A DNA stretch of 64,000 nt. Origin: Sulfurospirillum sp. Lineage in GTDB: Bacteria > Campylobacterota > Campylobacteria > Campylobacterales > Sulfurospirillaceae. Under the pieces are notes generated by a model that was given only the letters and a program-made list of their open reading frames with translations, searched no databases and was not told where the DNA came from. The position numbers were made by a program, and so were the translations under genes. The stretch covers positions 335,416 through 399,415 of the forward strand of contig JACUTU010000001.1 of NCBI GenBank assembly GCA_014859685.1, in the 5' to 3' direction. The stretch's first letter is position 1; every line of letters begins with the position of its first letter. Of this stretch, positions 8,144-17,772 are shown one piece after another.

Positions 8144-9464
8144 AGAGATCATACAAAAGATTGAAGGCGAGGCGACGCTTGAGCTTGAATGGAAAGAGGG
8201 GAAGATTGCATTTGCAAAGATCAAATTCCTTAACTTTAGAGGTATTGAAAATATCCTCAAAAAAAGACCTTTTTTAGATGCTATAGCGATCACGCCCCGA
8301 GTTTGTGGCATATGTAGCACTTCTCATACACTAGCTTCCATAAGTGCAATAGAAGATGGCTATAAAAATGCGGGATATGCTATAGAAATTCCTCGTAAGG
8401 CACAACACATACGCGAAATAGTGCTTAATGCTGAGAAAATTCAGAACCATATAAAATGGTTTTATTTCAATATCTACCCAGAATTGATCGCCATTGATAG
8501 TGGAAAAAATGTTTATGCTTTTGAGGATTTTACATGGCAAAATGCCCAAAAAATCATCACAAAAACGATGCAGATGGCAGCTATCTTTTGCGGACAGTGG
8601 CCACATGCTTCTTTTTGTATCATAGGTGGCGTAACTACAGACCCGCTCAAAGAAGACTTACAAGAAGCTAGTATGCGGCTTGAAGAAATTATTACATTTT
8701 GTGAACAGGAGATTTTTGGCGTTTCATTGGAAGAATTTTTAGAAAATGATACAAATATGCAGATCATGGCAAGTTCTGCTATGCTCAAAAGAGCGATAGA
8801 ACTTTTACATAAAAACAACTTTGACTCACTTGGAAAGAGTTATGATAGATTCATAGCATTTGGCGAGAGTTTTTTATATGCAAGCCCCTCTAAATGCACA
8901 GGCACAATTGTGGCGAATGCAGATGTAAAATTTGTACGAGAAGATTTGCGTCACACTTTTTTTCAACCAGATGGTTATACTTATTCTAAAAGTGCTGTAT
9001 ATAAAGAAAAATTCTATGAAACAGGCCCGTTAGCCCGCTTGATGGTCGCTAAAAATCCTCTCATAAAAGATTTTCATCGAAGATACAAAGATGCTACGCT
9101 CACACGCATTGTGGCTAGAGTGAGTGAGATAGCACATCTTTTGCAAAGAGTGAGGGAGTTGCTACAAAAGATAGATATAAAAGAGTCTTCATGTAATTTT
9201 CCAAAGATAAAATACCAATCCATCACCACGCAAGGCACGGGAGTTATAGAAGCTGCTAGAGGTTCACTGATTCATACTATAGATATACAAAATGGGTTGA
9301 TTAGCAAATACGACATCATCACACCAACTGTCTGGAATTTGGGAAATGGCACGCCAAAAGAGCCTTCTGTTGCACAAAATGCTATCATCGGAATGGATTC
9401 TGTCACAAATGCAGATTTTATTTTTAAAAGCTTTGATGTCTGCTCCGTTTGCACGACACAATAG
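8130..9464 (+). CDS. [NiFe]-hydrogenase large subunit, cytoplasmic group 2-like, without C-terminal extension
   Basis: Catalytic subunit of 444 residues, about 140 shorter than HydB downstream. The N-terminal nickel motif RVCGICSTSH (Cys59, Cys62) and the C-terminal pair Cys438/Cys441 are present. The protein ends three residues after the last Cys (DVCSVCTTQ), so there is no peptide for a maturation protease to remove, as in regulatory HupV/HoxC-type subunits. The usual DPCxxC is DVCxxC, and the terminal His that helps bind a structural metal is Gln. It has a GTG start overlapping the small-subunit gene. Together with tetR it forms a three-gene operon directly before hydABC. Confidence 0.9.
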   Translation: MKITKEIIQKIEGEATLELEWKEGKIAFAKIKFLNFRGIENILKKRPFLDAIAITPRVCGICSTSHTLASISAIEDGYKNAGYAIEIPRKAQHIREIVLNAEKIQNHIKWFYFNIYPELIAIDSGKNVYAFEDFTWQNAQKIITKTMQMAAIFCGQWPHASFCIIGGVTTDPLKEDLQEASMRLEEIITFCEQEIFGVSLEEFLENDTNMQIMASSAMLKRAIELLHKNNFDSLGKSYDRFIAFGESFLYASPSKCTGTIVANADVKFVREDLRHTFFQPDGYTYSKSAVYKEKFYETGPLARLMVAKNPLIKDFHRRYKDATLTRIVARVSEIAHLLQRVRELLQKIDIKESSCNFPKIKYQSITTQGTGVIEAARGSLIHTIDIQNGLISKYDIITPTVWNLGNGTPKEPSVAQNAIIGMDSVTNADFIFKSFDVCSVCTTQ

Positions 9465-9582
9465 CTTAATTCATACATTTTTTATCTTCTTAATTTGCTA
9501 CTTTTTCACTCAAATTTTACTTTTTTTGTCTTGCGCATCTCTTTTATATACCACTATGAATAAAATTTTGTTTTAATATAAA

Positions 9583-9596
9583 TGAATAATCATTCA
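9583..9596. promoter_or_regulatory. Candidate TetR-type operator upstream of hydA
   Basis: The inverted repeat TGAAT-AATC-ATTCA lies 50-63 bases before the hydA ATG, inside the only sizeable AT-rich gap (9465-9645) of the hydrogenase island. Short TGAAT...ATTCA palindromes are typical TetR-family operators. The neighbouring TetR gene makes it the natural candidate regulator. No matching site was found before tetR itself. This is inference from form and place. Confidence 0.4.
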
Positions 9597-9645
9597 GTTG
9601 ATTAATTTTTGAAAAAAGTTACAAAATCACATTTAGGAGAAACTG

Positions 9646-10809
9646 ATGGAACACGCAGAACTCTATCAAAGGATTTCTGATCGTCTTGGAAATCTTGCGA
9701 AGTTTCCACAAGTCAAGGACAATGAGTCAATTACTGACTTATTGGACAACAAGGGCATTACTCGTCGTGACTTTATGAAATGGGCAGGTGCTATGACAGC
9801 TATGCTTTCGCTCCCATCTTCATTTACACCACTTGTTGCCAAGGCGGCCGAGCTTACAGATCGTTTGCCAGTTATCTGGTTGCATATGGCTGAATGTACC
9901 GGTTGTAGTGAAAGTTTACTACGAACTGACGCACCAACAATTGATGGTTTGATCTTTGATCATATCTCGCTTGAGTATCATGAAACTATCATGGTTGCTT
10001 GTGGCTGGCAAGCAGAACACAATCTTGAGAGTGCCATGGAGAAATACAAGGGCAAATACATCCTTATGGTTGAGGGCGGTATCCCAACAGGAGATAATGG
10101 CAATTTTCTTACTTTAGGGGCTCATGGAACCACAGGTCTTTCTTTGGCGCAAAAAGCATCACAAGATGCAGCGGCAATTTTTGCTATCGGCGCATGTTCT
10201 AGTTTCGGAGGCATACAAGCTGCCGCTCCAAATCCTACAAATGCTAAAGCTTTGAGTAAAGTTACAAATAAACCAGTGATCAATGTTCCAGGTTGTCCTC
10301 CTAGTGAAAAAAATATAGTCGGACAAGTGTTGCATTTTATACTTTTTGGTGCTTTGCCATCAGTGGATCCATATGGTCGTCCAAAATGGGCTTATGGACA
10401 CAGAATTCATGACCTTTGTGAACGCCGCGGACATTTTGATGCGGGTGAATTTGTTGAACAATTTGGTGATGAAAATGCAAAAAAAGGGTATTGTCTTTAC
10501 AAAGTTGGTTGTAAGGGGCCATATACTTTTAACAACTGTTCGAGGGAGCGATTTAACCAACACACTTCTTGGCCAATACAAGCAGGGCATGGTTGTATTG
10601 GATGTAGTGAACCTAGTTTTTGGGACACTATGGGGCCATTTGAAGAGCCGCTTGGCGATAGATTGTATCAAACTATCTTTGGTGAGGGCGCCGATAAAAC
10701 TGCCGATAAAATTGGTGTAGCTTTATTGAGCGCAACTGGAGTAGCTATAGCGGCACATGCGGCTATCGGTATTATAAAAAAAGCTACTTCTAAAAATGAA
10801 GAAGAATAG
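9646..10809 (+). CDS. hydA: Membrane-bound uptake [NiFe]-hydrogenase small subunit
   Basis: Periplasmic electron-transfer subunit of 387 residues. It has a twin-arginine signal (TRRDFMKWAG followed by a hydrophobic stretch, residues 40-67), so it is exported folded with HydB. Fe-S ligands include CTGCSES (proximal), GACSSFGG, NVPGCPPSE, then H, KVGCKGPYTFNNC and GHGCIGC (medial and distal). A C-terminal hydrophobic helix (ALLSATGVAIAAHAAIGII) anchors it to the membrane beside the cytochrome b subunit. It has a strong ribosome site (AGGAGA). It is the first gene of hydABCDE-hypF and matches the Wolinella succinogenes type (group 1b) that feeds electrons from H2 to menaquinone. Confidence 0.97.
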   Translation: MEHAELYQRISDRLGNLAKFPQVKDNESITDLLDNKGITRRDFMKWAGAMTAMLSLPSSFTPLVAKAAELTDRLPVIWLHMAECTGCSESLLRTDAPTIDGLIFDHISLEYHETIMVACGWQAEHNLESAMEKYKGKYILMVEGGIPTGDNGNFLTLGAHGTTGLSLAQKASQDAAAIFAIGACSSFGGIQAAAPNPTNAKALSKVTNKPVINVPGCPPSEKNIVGQVLHFILFGALPSVDPYGRPKWAYGHRIHDLCERRGHFDAGEFVEQFGDENAKKGYCLYKVGCKGPYTFNNCSRERFNQHTSWPIQAGHGCIGCSEPSFWDTMGPFEEPLGDRLYQTIFGEGADKTADKIGVALLSATGVAIAAHAAIGIIKKATSKNEEE

Positions 10810-10822
10810 GAAGGATGATTAG

Positions 10823-12571
10823 ATGAGTAAAAGAATCATAGTTGACCCAATTACAAGAATTGAGGGACACTTAAGAGTTGAAGTTATCGTTGATGATGAC
10901 AACAAGGTTACAGAAGCTTATGCATCATCCACTCTTTGGAGAGGAATTGAAACCATCTTAAAAGGCAGAGATCCACGAGATGCAGGCTTTTTTACACAAA
11001 GAATTTGCGGTGTTTGTACATATTCTCATTACAAAGCAGGTATTCAGGCAGTCGAAAATGCACTAGGAATAGATCCACCACTCAATGCAAAACTTACTAG
11101 AACACTTATGAATGCGGCACTTTTTTTGCATGACCATACAGTGCATTTTTACCATCTGCATGGACTCGATTGGGTAGATGTTGTTTCAGCTTTAAGTGCG
11201 GATCCACGAGCCGCTAGTCAAGAAGCTTTTAAGTACACAGATAGTCCAATTGCAACAGGCGAAGATGAACTTGCCGCGGTACAAAAAAGAGTGGCGGAAT
11301 TTGTAAAAAAAGGACACCTTGGGCCATTTGCCAATGCTTATTGGGGACATCCTACTTATAAACTTACACCAGAACAAAACCTCATCGCTGTTTCTCACTA
11401 TCTAAAAGCATTGCAGATGCAAAGAACAGCTGCACAAATGATGGCAGTATTTGGCGCAAAACAACCACACCCACAAAGCCTAAGTGTTGGTGGTGTTACA
11501 TGTATCATGGATCTCAAAACGCCAACAAGACTTGCTGAATACCTCCAAAAATTCCAAGAGATGGCTGATTTTGTGACAAGAGCCTATTATGCAGATGTTG
11601 TGATGGCTGGTGGTGCTTACGCAAACGAGCCTAGTGTTACGGGTGGTTTGGGCGTAGCAAACTTGTTTACACATGAAGAATTTCAGATCAATAGCCATGA
11701 ATTTTTATTTGAAAGTGGCGTGATGATGGCTGAAGATGTCATAAATCTTATCAACGGCGTAGCATATAATGTGCAAGATCTTGATGAAACAAAAATCACA
11801 GAAGAAGCCATCCATTCATGGTATGAAGATGATGAACCACTCCATCCGTACGATGGTAAAACAAATCCAAAATACACAGGTTTTAAAGACGCAGAAACAA
11901 TCAATGATAAGGGCGTGCTTGCACCATCAAAAGTGATCCGTGAAGATGGTAAATATTCGTGGGTAAAATCACCTCGTTATGATGGCAAACCACTTCAAGT
12001 TGGTCCTTTGGCAAATATCGTTGTAAATTATGCAAAAGGCAATAAAAGAGTTCAAAAAGCGGTTAATGATTTTCTTGCAAAAACAGGTTTACCGATCGCT
12101 ATAGTCGCTTCTACGCTTGGTAGAACTGCTTGCCGTATGCTTGAAACAAAGATCATTGCAGATCATGCGCTTGAAGCTTTTAACGCACTTATTGAAAATC
12201 TCAAAGTTGATGAATCTACTTTTACAACTTATGATATCGATCGAAACAAAGAATACAAAGGTCGTTATATCGGGCATGTTCCACGAGGAGTGCTTAGCCA
12301 TTGGGTTCGCATCAAAAATGGTGTGATTGAAAATTATCAAGCAGTTGTTCCAACTACATGGAATGCAAGTCCAAAAGATGCTCAAGGACAAAGAGGTTCT
12401 TATGAGGAATCACTTATCGGCTTAAAGATAGCAGATCTATCGCAACCTCTTGAAATTGTTCGTATTATCCACTCTTATGATCCATGTTTGGCATGTGCTG
12501 TACATGTAATGGACACAAAAGGCAATGAACTAAGCAATTATAAAGTAAATCCAAACGGTACTAGTTGCTAA
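10823..12571 (+). CDS. hydB: Membrane-bound uptake [NiFe]-hydrogenase large subunit
   Basis: Catalytic H2-splitting subunit of 582 residues. The nickel ligands are RICGVCTYSH (Cys62, Cys65) and DPCLACAVH (Cys555, Cys558). After the His there is a 21-residue C-terminal extension, expected to be removed by HydD once nickel is inserted; this contrasts with the extension-less large subunit at 8130. The N-terminal RIEGHLRVEV motif is canonical. It has no signal of its own and is exported with HydA. The gene lies 13 bases downstream of hydA with AGGAAGG as ribosome site. Confidence 0.97.
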   Translation: MSKRIIVDPITRIEGHLRVEVIVDDDNKVTEAYASSTLWRGIETILKGRDPRDAGFFTQRICGVCTYSHYKAGIQAVENALGIDPPLNAKLTRTLMNAALFLHDHTVHFYHLHGLDWVDVVSALSADPRAASQEAFKYTDSPIATGEDELAAVQKRVAEFVKKGHLGPFANAYWGHPTYKLTPEQNLIAVSHYLKALQMQRTAAQMMAVFGAKQPHPQSLSVGGVTCIMDLKTPTRLAEYLQKFQEMADFVTRAYYADVVMAGGAYANEPSVTGGLGVANLFTHEEFQINSHEFLFESGVMMAEDVINLINGVAYNVQDLDETKITEEAIHSWYEDDEPLHPYDGKTNPKYTGFKDAETINDKGVLAPSKVIREDGKYSWVKSPRYDGKPLQVGPLANIVVNYAKGNKRVQKAVNDFLAKTGLPIAIVASTLGRTACRMLETKIIADHALEAFNALIENLKVDESTFTTYDIDRNKEYKGRYIGHVPRGVLSHWVRIKNGVIENYQAVVPTTWNASPKDAQGQRGSYEESLIGLKIADLSQPLEIVRIIHSYDPCLACAVHVMDTKGNELSNYKVNPNGTSC

Positions 12572-12591
12572 GCCATGCGAAAGGAAATATT

Positions 12592-13272
12592 ATGATAAAG
12601 AAAAGATTATTATCGTATGAATTGTCTACGAGTTTACGCCTTACGCATTGGCTAAGAGCTGTTTCTATTGTCGTTTTGATAATGAGCGGATTTTATTTAG
12701 CATATGTATTTGTAACTCCAGGGCATTCAAATGAGCCGATTTTATTTCTCAATGCGAAAGTGAGGATGTGGCACATCATAGCTGGATTTTTGTTGATTTG
12801 TGTTACTATTTTTAAGATTTATTTAATCTTTACAGATAAGTATAGTATCCGTGAAAGAGTATCTTTTTTGGATTTTATCAATCCAAAAATATGGTTTTAT
12901 CAAATCAGATATTACCTCTTTTTAGGAAAGCATCCTGAATTAAAGGGAATTTATAATCCTTTACAATTTGCTACGTATGTTTTCTTATATTCTATGGTTA
13001 TTTTGATTGCACTTACTGGTTTGATTTTGTATATGCATGTGTACCATCACGGACTTGGGGGTTATTTGTACGATATCTTAAGACCTGTTGAAGCGTGGAT
13101 GGGTGGACTTGCTATGGTGCGACAAATCCATCATCTAGCTATGTGGCCGATCATTATCTTTACAGTTGTACATGTATATATGGCGGTATTTAACTCTGTT
13201 ATGGGTCGAGATGGATCAATCGATACGATCATCAGCGGCTATAGGTTTTACAAACCAGAAAAAAAACACTAA
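12592..13272 (+). CDS. hydC: Hydrogenase cytochrome b subunit
   Basis: Di-haem cytochrome b membrane anchor of the HydABC complex, 226 residues, passing electrons from the small subunit to menaquinone. Hydrophobic helices lie at about 18-40, 63-85, 130-150 and 185-205. Histidines fit haem ligation (TLRLTHW near the N-terminus as LRLTHWLRA, HIIAGF in helix 2, HHLAMWPIIIF and VVHVYMAVF in the last helix). An earlier TTG at 12565 is open, but the ATG at 12592 has AAGGAAA upstream and gives the family start. Downstream of hydB by 20 bases. Confidence 0.95.
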   Translation: MIKKRLLSYELSTSLRLTHWLRAVSIVVLIMSGFYLAYVFVTPGHSNEPILFLNAKVRMWHIIAGFLLICVTIFKIYLIFTDKYSIRERVSFLDFINPKIWFYQIRYYLFLGKHPELKGIYNPLQFATYVFLYSMVILIALTGLILYMHVYHHGLGGYLYDILRPVEAWMGGLAMVRQIHHLAMWPIIIFTVVHVYMAVFNSVMGRDGSIDTIISGYRFYKPEKKH

Positions 13273-13283
13273 AAAGGATTTTT

Positions 13284-13823
13284 TTGAAAATCTTAGTGTT
13301 AGGCATAGGCAATGTGATGTTCTCCGACGAAGGCGTCGGAGTGCATCTTTGCAGATTGATGGAAGAAAAATACAAGTTTACTTCAGGTACGCACACTCTT
13401 GATTTTATCGATGGCGGCACCCTCGCTCATGCACTTATCCCTATTATTGCGCAGTATGAATACTGTATCATTTTCGATACGGTTGATGTTGATAATGCAA
13501 ATATAGGCGATGTGTACTTTTTTGATTTTGAGCAAATTCCTGCTGGCGTGAAATTTCAAGGTAGCGTGCATGAGGTTGAAATGTTGCATACTTTAAGCAT
13601 GATGGATCTAGTTGGTGATCGACCGCCAACCAAAATCATCGGCATAGTCCCAGAAGTTATCGCTGAGACAACTTTACAAATGACACAAGCAATCATCAAG
13701 AGTTCAGCATTGATGGAACAAACATTTTTATCACATATGAAAGAACTAGGTTTTACATGTGAGTTACAAAAAGAGATAGGCATTCAAGAAGTCGCCAATA
13801 AATCCTGCCAACAAGAGAGATAA
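13284..13823 (+). CDS. hydD: Hydrogenase maturation protease
   Basis: Endopeptidase (HycI/HupD family), 179 residues, expected to cut the C-terminal extension of HydB after nickel insertion. The family opening VLGIGNVMFSDEGVGVHL contains the acidic nickel-binding Glu of GNxxxxDEGxG; a second acidic site (DFIDGGT) and VEMLHTLSMMD follow at the expected places. Start TTG with AAGGA five bases before it, 11 bases after hydC. The group 2-like large subunit in this island does not need it because it lacks an extension. Confidence 0.95.
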   Translation: MKILVLGIGNVMFSDEGVGVHLCRLMEEKYKFTSGTHTLDFIDGGTLAHALIPIIAQYEYCIIFDTVDVDNANIGDVYFFDFEQIPAGVKFQGSVHEVEMLHTLSMMDLVGDRPPTKIIGIVPEVIAETTLQMTQAIIKSSALMEQTFLSHMKELGFTCELQKEIGIQEVANKSCQQER

Positions 13824-13826
13824 GAT

Positions 13827-15500
13827 ATGATACTGTCCTTTGAATTTCATTACAATGCAAACAATGGTGTATTGGAAAATTTACTCCAGTGTATTTGTGA
13901 AGATTTTGTCATTGTTTATGCCATAAAACGCACAGGTGTGCTTGTACGGCTTGATGTGCAGGCTTCGCAAGAACAATTGATGGATTTTTCAGATTTTCTT
14001 GCACAAAGATTGCCTTTGTCTGTGTTTTTTAATGCTTCAATCGTGCAAGGCGTTTTACAAATGCAAGAACATACACAGATAGAAAAGTGCAATCTTGTAT
14101 TGCCTTTTACGCCAAAAACTTTGCAAAATGCACAAGGCAATCCTTTTTTTGCCAATGAAATCGGCATAAATCCTTATGAAAAGGTCGAAAGATTATTATT
14201 AAGAGACAAGGTTGGCAAAACACTTGCAAAAGCAGATGATACAACAAGTTTTGAAAGTCTTTTTGAAAATGTTGCCACCTTGCTTGATGCTGGAAAAAGT
14301 GTAGCGATCTGTAGTGCTAGCGGGGATTTTGTTTATACAAAAGTGGATGTAAGCACCAAAAAGAGAGTAGGGCAACTTGATGATATACTCGCTACTGATT
14401 TAAGTGTGGTCGAAAAGATGGTTGTGATTTATGACAATGAGATCAAAGCACTCGCATCGCTTGAAAAACCATCATTGCGTCTAAGACTTAATTCGCTCTA
14501 TGAGGCAAAAGAGATTTTACAAACTACACGCGTAAACTTGTCCCTTCCAAAAGATATGGTTATCTATCTGCTTTGTGTTGCGCTTATGAATCGAGGCATT
14601 GGATTTTTAGCGATGGAACACTTAGGAGGTGAGAATTTTGATGTGCAGCTTAGATGCGATGGGATTATCACAAAAATTCCACAACTATGCGTAAGCGTTT
14701 TGGAAAATGGTGTTATCATCATACGAGATGGAGATGGTTATGCCAATGCAAATCTCAAAGAAAACCTCAAAAAATTTGAACACAGAGCGTACGCACAGTT
14801 TTCAAGTATTTTGCAAGAACATAACTTGTTTGCTCAACCTAGTATCTGCTTTTATCACAGCAAAACGCACGATGATATGATTATGCATTTTAATGATGCC
14901 ATAGGACTTGTGGAGCTTGTGAAGTTTTCTATACAGTTTTCAAATATACAAGAGATTTTTGATGCTATAAGCTCAAGTGCGACTGGCAAAAAAATGGTTG
15001 CAAATTATAAAGAACAGTTTGCTTCTATCTACGCAAATGCTGCCAATACGCAGTTGCACGCATTGCCACAAAATATCTATAGCATGTGGGGTGTGCTTGC
15101 GGTTATATTGGGTATCGCTCAAAGTGTAGAGCAAGGAAGTATGGCTGTGATGGAAAATGCGGAGGATTTTGGCGGTGATAGGGGACCTCGGATAGATTAT
15201 TTTCGCAATGATGAAAATGCTCTATTGAGTCAATTTAATTTTGTAGCTTTTGTGCGGAGTGCTATGAGTTTCAAACTCGCTGGTGCGCAAAAGATGGTAC
15301 TCAGTTTTGGAATTGTTGAAGCGATGAGCTTTTTTATCGGTGATTTGAGTGATTATTTTGTTCAAAAACTCAATGCAAAAGATATCTTACTTGCAGGTTC
15401 ACTTTTTGGTTCAAAAAGATTTACGACACTTACATGTAAGAATGTTGGCGCAAATCATCAGATCCGCTTCAACAAAGAACTTCCGATTGATTGTCCATAA
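13827..15500 (+). CDS. hydE: HydE-like hydrogenase accessory protein, HypF/Kae1-related C-terminus
   Basis: A 557-residue protein in the position of Wolinella hydE. I do not recognise strong catalytic motifs. The C-terminal part (about residues 390-557) has weak resemblance to the Kae1/TsaD-like end of HypF: KDILLAGSLFGSKRFTTLT compares with [12 protein letters not shown] of HypF. A middle stretch (EIKALASLEKPSLRLRL) resembles part of the HypF YrdC region. No zinc-finger Cys pairs are present. It could be a degenerate HypF paralogue used as a scaffold in maturation or quinone reactivity. One perfect TTACATGTAA copy is at 15430-15439. The spacing of 3 bases after hydD implies coupling. Confidence 0.7.
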   Translation: MILSFEFHYNANNGVLENLLQCICEDFVIVYAIKRTGVLVRLDVQASQEQLMDFSDFLAQRLPLSVFFNASIVQGVLQMQEHTQIEKCNLVLPFTPKTLQNAQGNPFFANEIGINPYEKVERLLLRDKVGKTLAKADDTTSFESLFENVATLLDAGKSVAICSASGDFVYTKVDVSTKKRVGQLDDILATDLSVVEKMVVIYDNEIKALASLEKPSLRLRLNSLYEAKEILQTTRVNLSLPKDMVIYLLCVALMNRGIGFLAMEHLGGENFDVQLRCDGIITKIPQLCVSVLENGVIIIRDGDGYANANLKENLKKFEHRAYAQFSSILQEHNLFAQPSICFYHSKTHDDMIMHFNDAIGLVELVKFSIQFSNIQEIFDAISSSATGKKMVANYKEQFASIYANAANTQLHALPQNIYSMWGVLAVILGIAQSVEQGSMAVMENAEDFGGDRGPRIDYFRNDENALLSQFNFVAFVRSAMSFKLAGAQKMVLSFGIVEAMSFFIGDLSDYFVQKLNAKDILLAGSLFGSKRFTTLTCKNVGANHQIRFNKELPIDCP

Positions 15501-15502
15501 AA

Positions 15503-17713
15503 ATGACGCATTTAAGTTACCGTTTTGAGGGAATTGTACAAGGTGTTGGCTTCCGTCCTTTTATCTATATGCTCGCACTTAAACACAATCTTACGGGTTT
15601 TGTACTGAATGATTCTATGGGCGTAGAAGCTTCAATCGAGGGTGAAATTCTTGATATTGAGGCTTTTGAGCAAGATATACTTACCAAACTTCCGCCATTA
15701 GCTCGCATCGATAAAATGGCTAAAAGTGTTAAAGTGTGTGAGTATTTTGAGAGTTTTAGTATCCATGAAAGCTTACATGTAAGTGCAAAATATTCTTTTG
15801 TGAGTCCTGATTTTGCGATGTGTGCGGATTGTTTAAATGAATTAAGAGATCCACAAAATAGACGCCATAACTATTTTTTTATCAACTGTACAAATTGCGG
15901 CCCTCGCTATAGTATCATCAAAACAGTTCCTTACGATAGATCAAATACTTCGATGAAAAACTTTGTGATGTGTGAGGAGTGCGAGAAAGAGTATACAAAC
16001 CCACAAAATCGTCGCTACCACGCACAGCCTATAAGTTGCGAAAAATGCGGTCCAACATTGAGCCTTTATCATATCGATGGAAAAAAAATTGCCACAAACT
16101 ATGAAGCTATAAAAAGATTGGCAATGCTCATCAAAACAGGTCACATTGTTGCAATGAAAGGTATGGGTGGGTTTCATTTGATGTGTGATGCGAAAAATTC
16201 AGATACGATAGCTTTGTTGCGAGAGAAAAAACATAGACCGACAAAACCATTTGCCCTGATGTTTGCAAGTATCGCTCAAATTGCACAAGTATGCCAGATG
16301 AGTGAGGCAGAAAAAGCAAAAATATGCTCACAAGAGCGACCAATTGTACTTGTCAAAAAAGATATGCAAAACTATGATTTGAGTGAACTGATCGCTCCAA
16401 ATATAGACAGATTAGGCGTTTTTTTAGCCTATACTCCCTTACATGTATTGCTTTTAGAGTATTTGCAAAACCCCATCATAGCTACAAGTGCAAACCATAC
16501 GGGAGAGCCTATCATTACACAAGCCAAAGGCATACAAGAAAAACTCACAGGAATCGTAGAATATTTTTTAGATTACAACAGAGAGATTCTCAATGCAAGT
16601 GATGATAGTGTTTTGCAGATGATAGGTGAAAAAACTTTAATGATGCGATCTTCACGGGGAATTACACCGCTGAGTATGCACTATCCTAATGCTTGTACGC
16701 AAAAAGTGCTAGCACTTGGAGCCCATCAAAAAAATGCCATCGCTTTGTATATGAATGAACAAATTATTCTCAGCCCTTATATCGGCGACCTTGACAATAT
16801 TGCTACAGTTGATTTTTTTGAAAAAACATTGCAAACTTTTAAAAGTTTTTATGATTTTGAGCCAGATATAATCATATGTGATAAGCATCCATTGTATGAA
16901 ACAACAAAATGGGCAAAGAAGCAAAACAAGCCAATCGTGCAAGTGCAACACCATTATTCGCATATTCTTTCTGGTATGCTTGAACACAATTTGGATGAAA
17001 AAGTTTTGGGTATCGCTTGGGATGGAACTGGCTATGGAGATGATGGTACGATTTGGGGCGGGGAATTTTTTCTCTGTGATAGAGTTTCTTATGAACGCGT
17101 GGCACGATTTGAATCATTTGCCCTACTTGGAGGCGAAGCGAGTATTAAAGATATCAAGCGAATAGCACTCAGCGTGATTTTAGATCTTGCATATGAGCCA
17201 ATTTTTGAGCAGATTTTCAAGCGTTTTGAACAAAAAGAGTTGGCACTTTTACGCCAAATGCACCAAAAAAAGATCAATTCCCCACAATGCAATGCCGTTG
17301 GTAGATTGTTTGATCTTGTGAGCGTGATTTGTGGCGTGTGTGATAAAGTGAGTTACGATGGAGAAAGTGGGCTTATACTAGAAAATCTCTATGATGTTCG
17401 CATCACTCAATCGTATGATTTTTATCTTCAAGAGGGTATTATTTATTATAAACATACTGTAAAAGAGATGTTTAAAGATGCAGAACCTTCGCTTATTGCT
17501 TCAAAATTTATCAATGCTCTCATAAACTGTTGCTTACATGTAAGTACAAAATACGATTTAGCGATCGTACTCTCTGGTGGCGTTTTTCAAAACAGAACGA
17601 TAGTTACAGCGCTTGAAATAAAACTTAAAAGATTATATTTTCAAAATCGATTTGCCATCAATGATGGCGGTATAGCACTTGGACAATTGACCCATTTTCT
17701 CGCAAAGTTTTAA
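15503..17713 (+). CDS. hypF: Carbamoyltransferase HypF
   Basis: Makes thiocarbamoyl on HypE from carbamoyl phosphate, the first step to the CN ligands of the NiFe site. Domains of the 736 residues: acylphosphatase ([15 protein letters not shown], residues 5-90), two zinc fingers (CADC...CTNCGPRYS and CEEC...CEKCGP, about 108-185), YrdC-like domain (about 200-380), and a Kae1-like carbamoyltransferase domain ([13 protein letters not shown] with the metal His pair, [28 protein letters not shown]). The ATG at 15503 is preferred to a TTG at 15491; neither has a good ribosome site, so translation is probably coupled to hydE. Contains two perfect TTACATGTAA copies. Confidence 0.96.
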   Translation: MTHLSYRFEGIVQGVGFRPFIYMLALKHNLTGFVLNDSMGVEASIEGEILDIEAFEQDILTKLPPLARIDKMAKSVKVCEYFESFSIHESLHVSAKYSFVSPDFAMCADCLNELRDPQNRRHNYFFINCTNCGPRYSIIKTVPYDRSNTSMKNFVMCEECEKEYTNPQNRRYHAQPISCEKCGPTLSLYHIDGKKIATNYEAIKRLAMLIKTGHIVAMKGMGGFHLMCDAKNSDTIALLREKKHRPTKPFALMFASIAQIAQVCQMSEAEKAKICSQERPIVLVKKDMQNYDLSELIAPNIDRLGVFLAYTPLHVLLLEYLQNPIIATSANHTGEPIITQAKGIQEKLTGIVEYFLDYNREILNASDDSVLQMIGEKTLMMRSSRGITPLSMHYPNACTQKVLALGAHQKNAIALYMNEQIILSPYIGDLDNIATVDFFEKTLQTFKSFYDFEPDIIICDKHPLYETTKWAKKQNKPIVQVQHHYSHILSGMLEHNLDEKVLGIAWDGTGYGDDGTIWGGEFFLCDRVSYERVARFESFALLGGEASIKDIKRIALSVILDLAYEPIFEQIFKRFEQKELALLRQMHQKKINSPQCNAVGRLFDLVSVICGVCDKVSYDGESGLILENLYDVRITQSYDFYLQEGIIYYKHTVKEMFKDAEPSLIASKFINALINCCLHVSTKYDLAIVLSGGVFQNRTIVTALEIKLKRLYFQNRFAINDGGIALGQLTHFLAKF

Positions 17714-17772
17714 AGAATTATTTACTCTTTCGTGATAATATTTTCACAGAAAATAATTTTAAAGGATCAAAA

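Noticed and set aside
9465-9645. Sigma-54 promoter before hydA
   Set aside because: Searched for TGGCAC-N5-TTGC(A/T); CTTGCGCATCT is present but without the GG/GC spacing.
17714-17772. NikR box before nikR itself
   Set aside because: The region is AT-rich with partial half sites (TTATT, GATAATA), but no pair fits the 15-base spacing seen before nikK.
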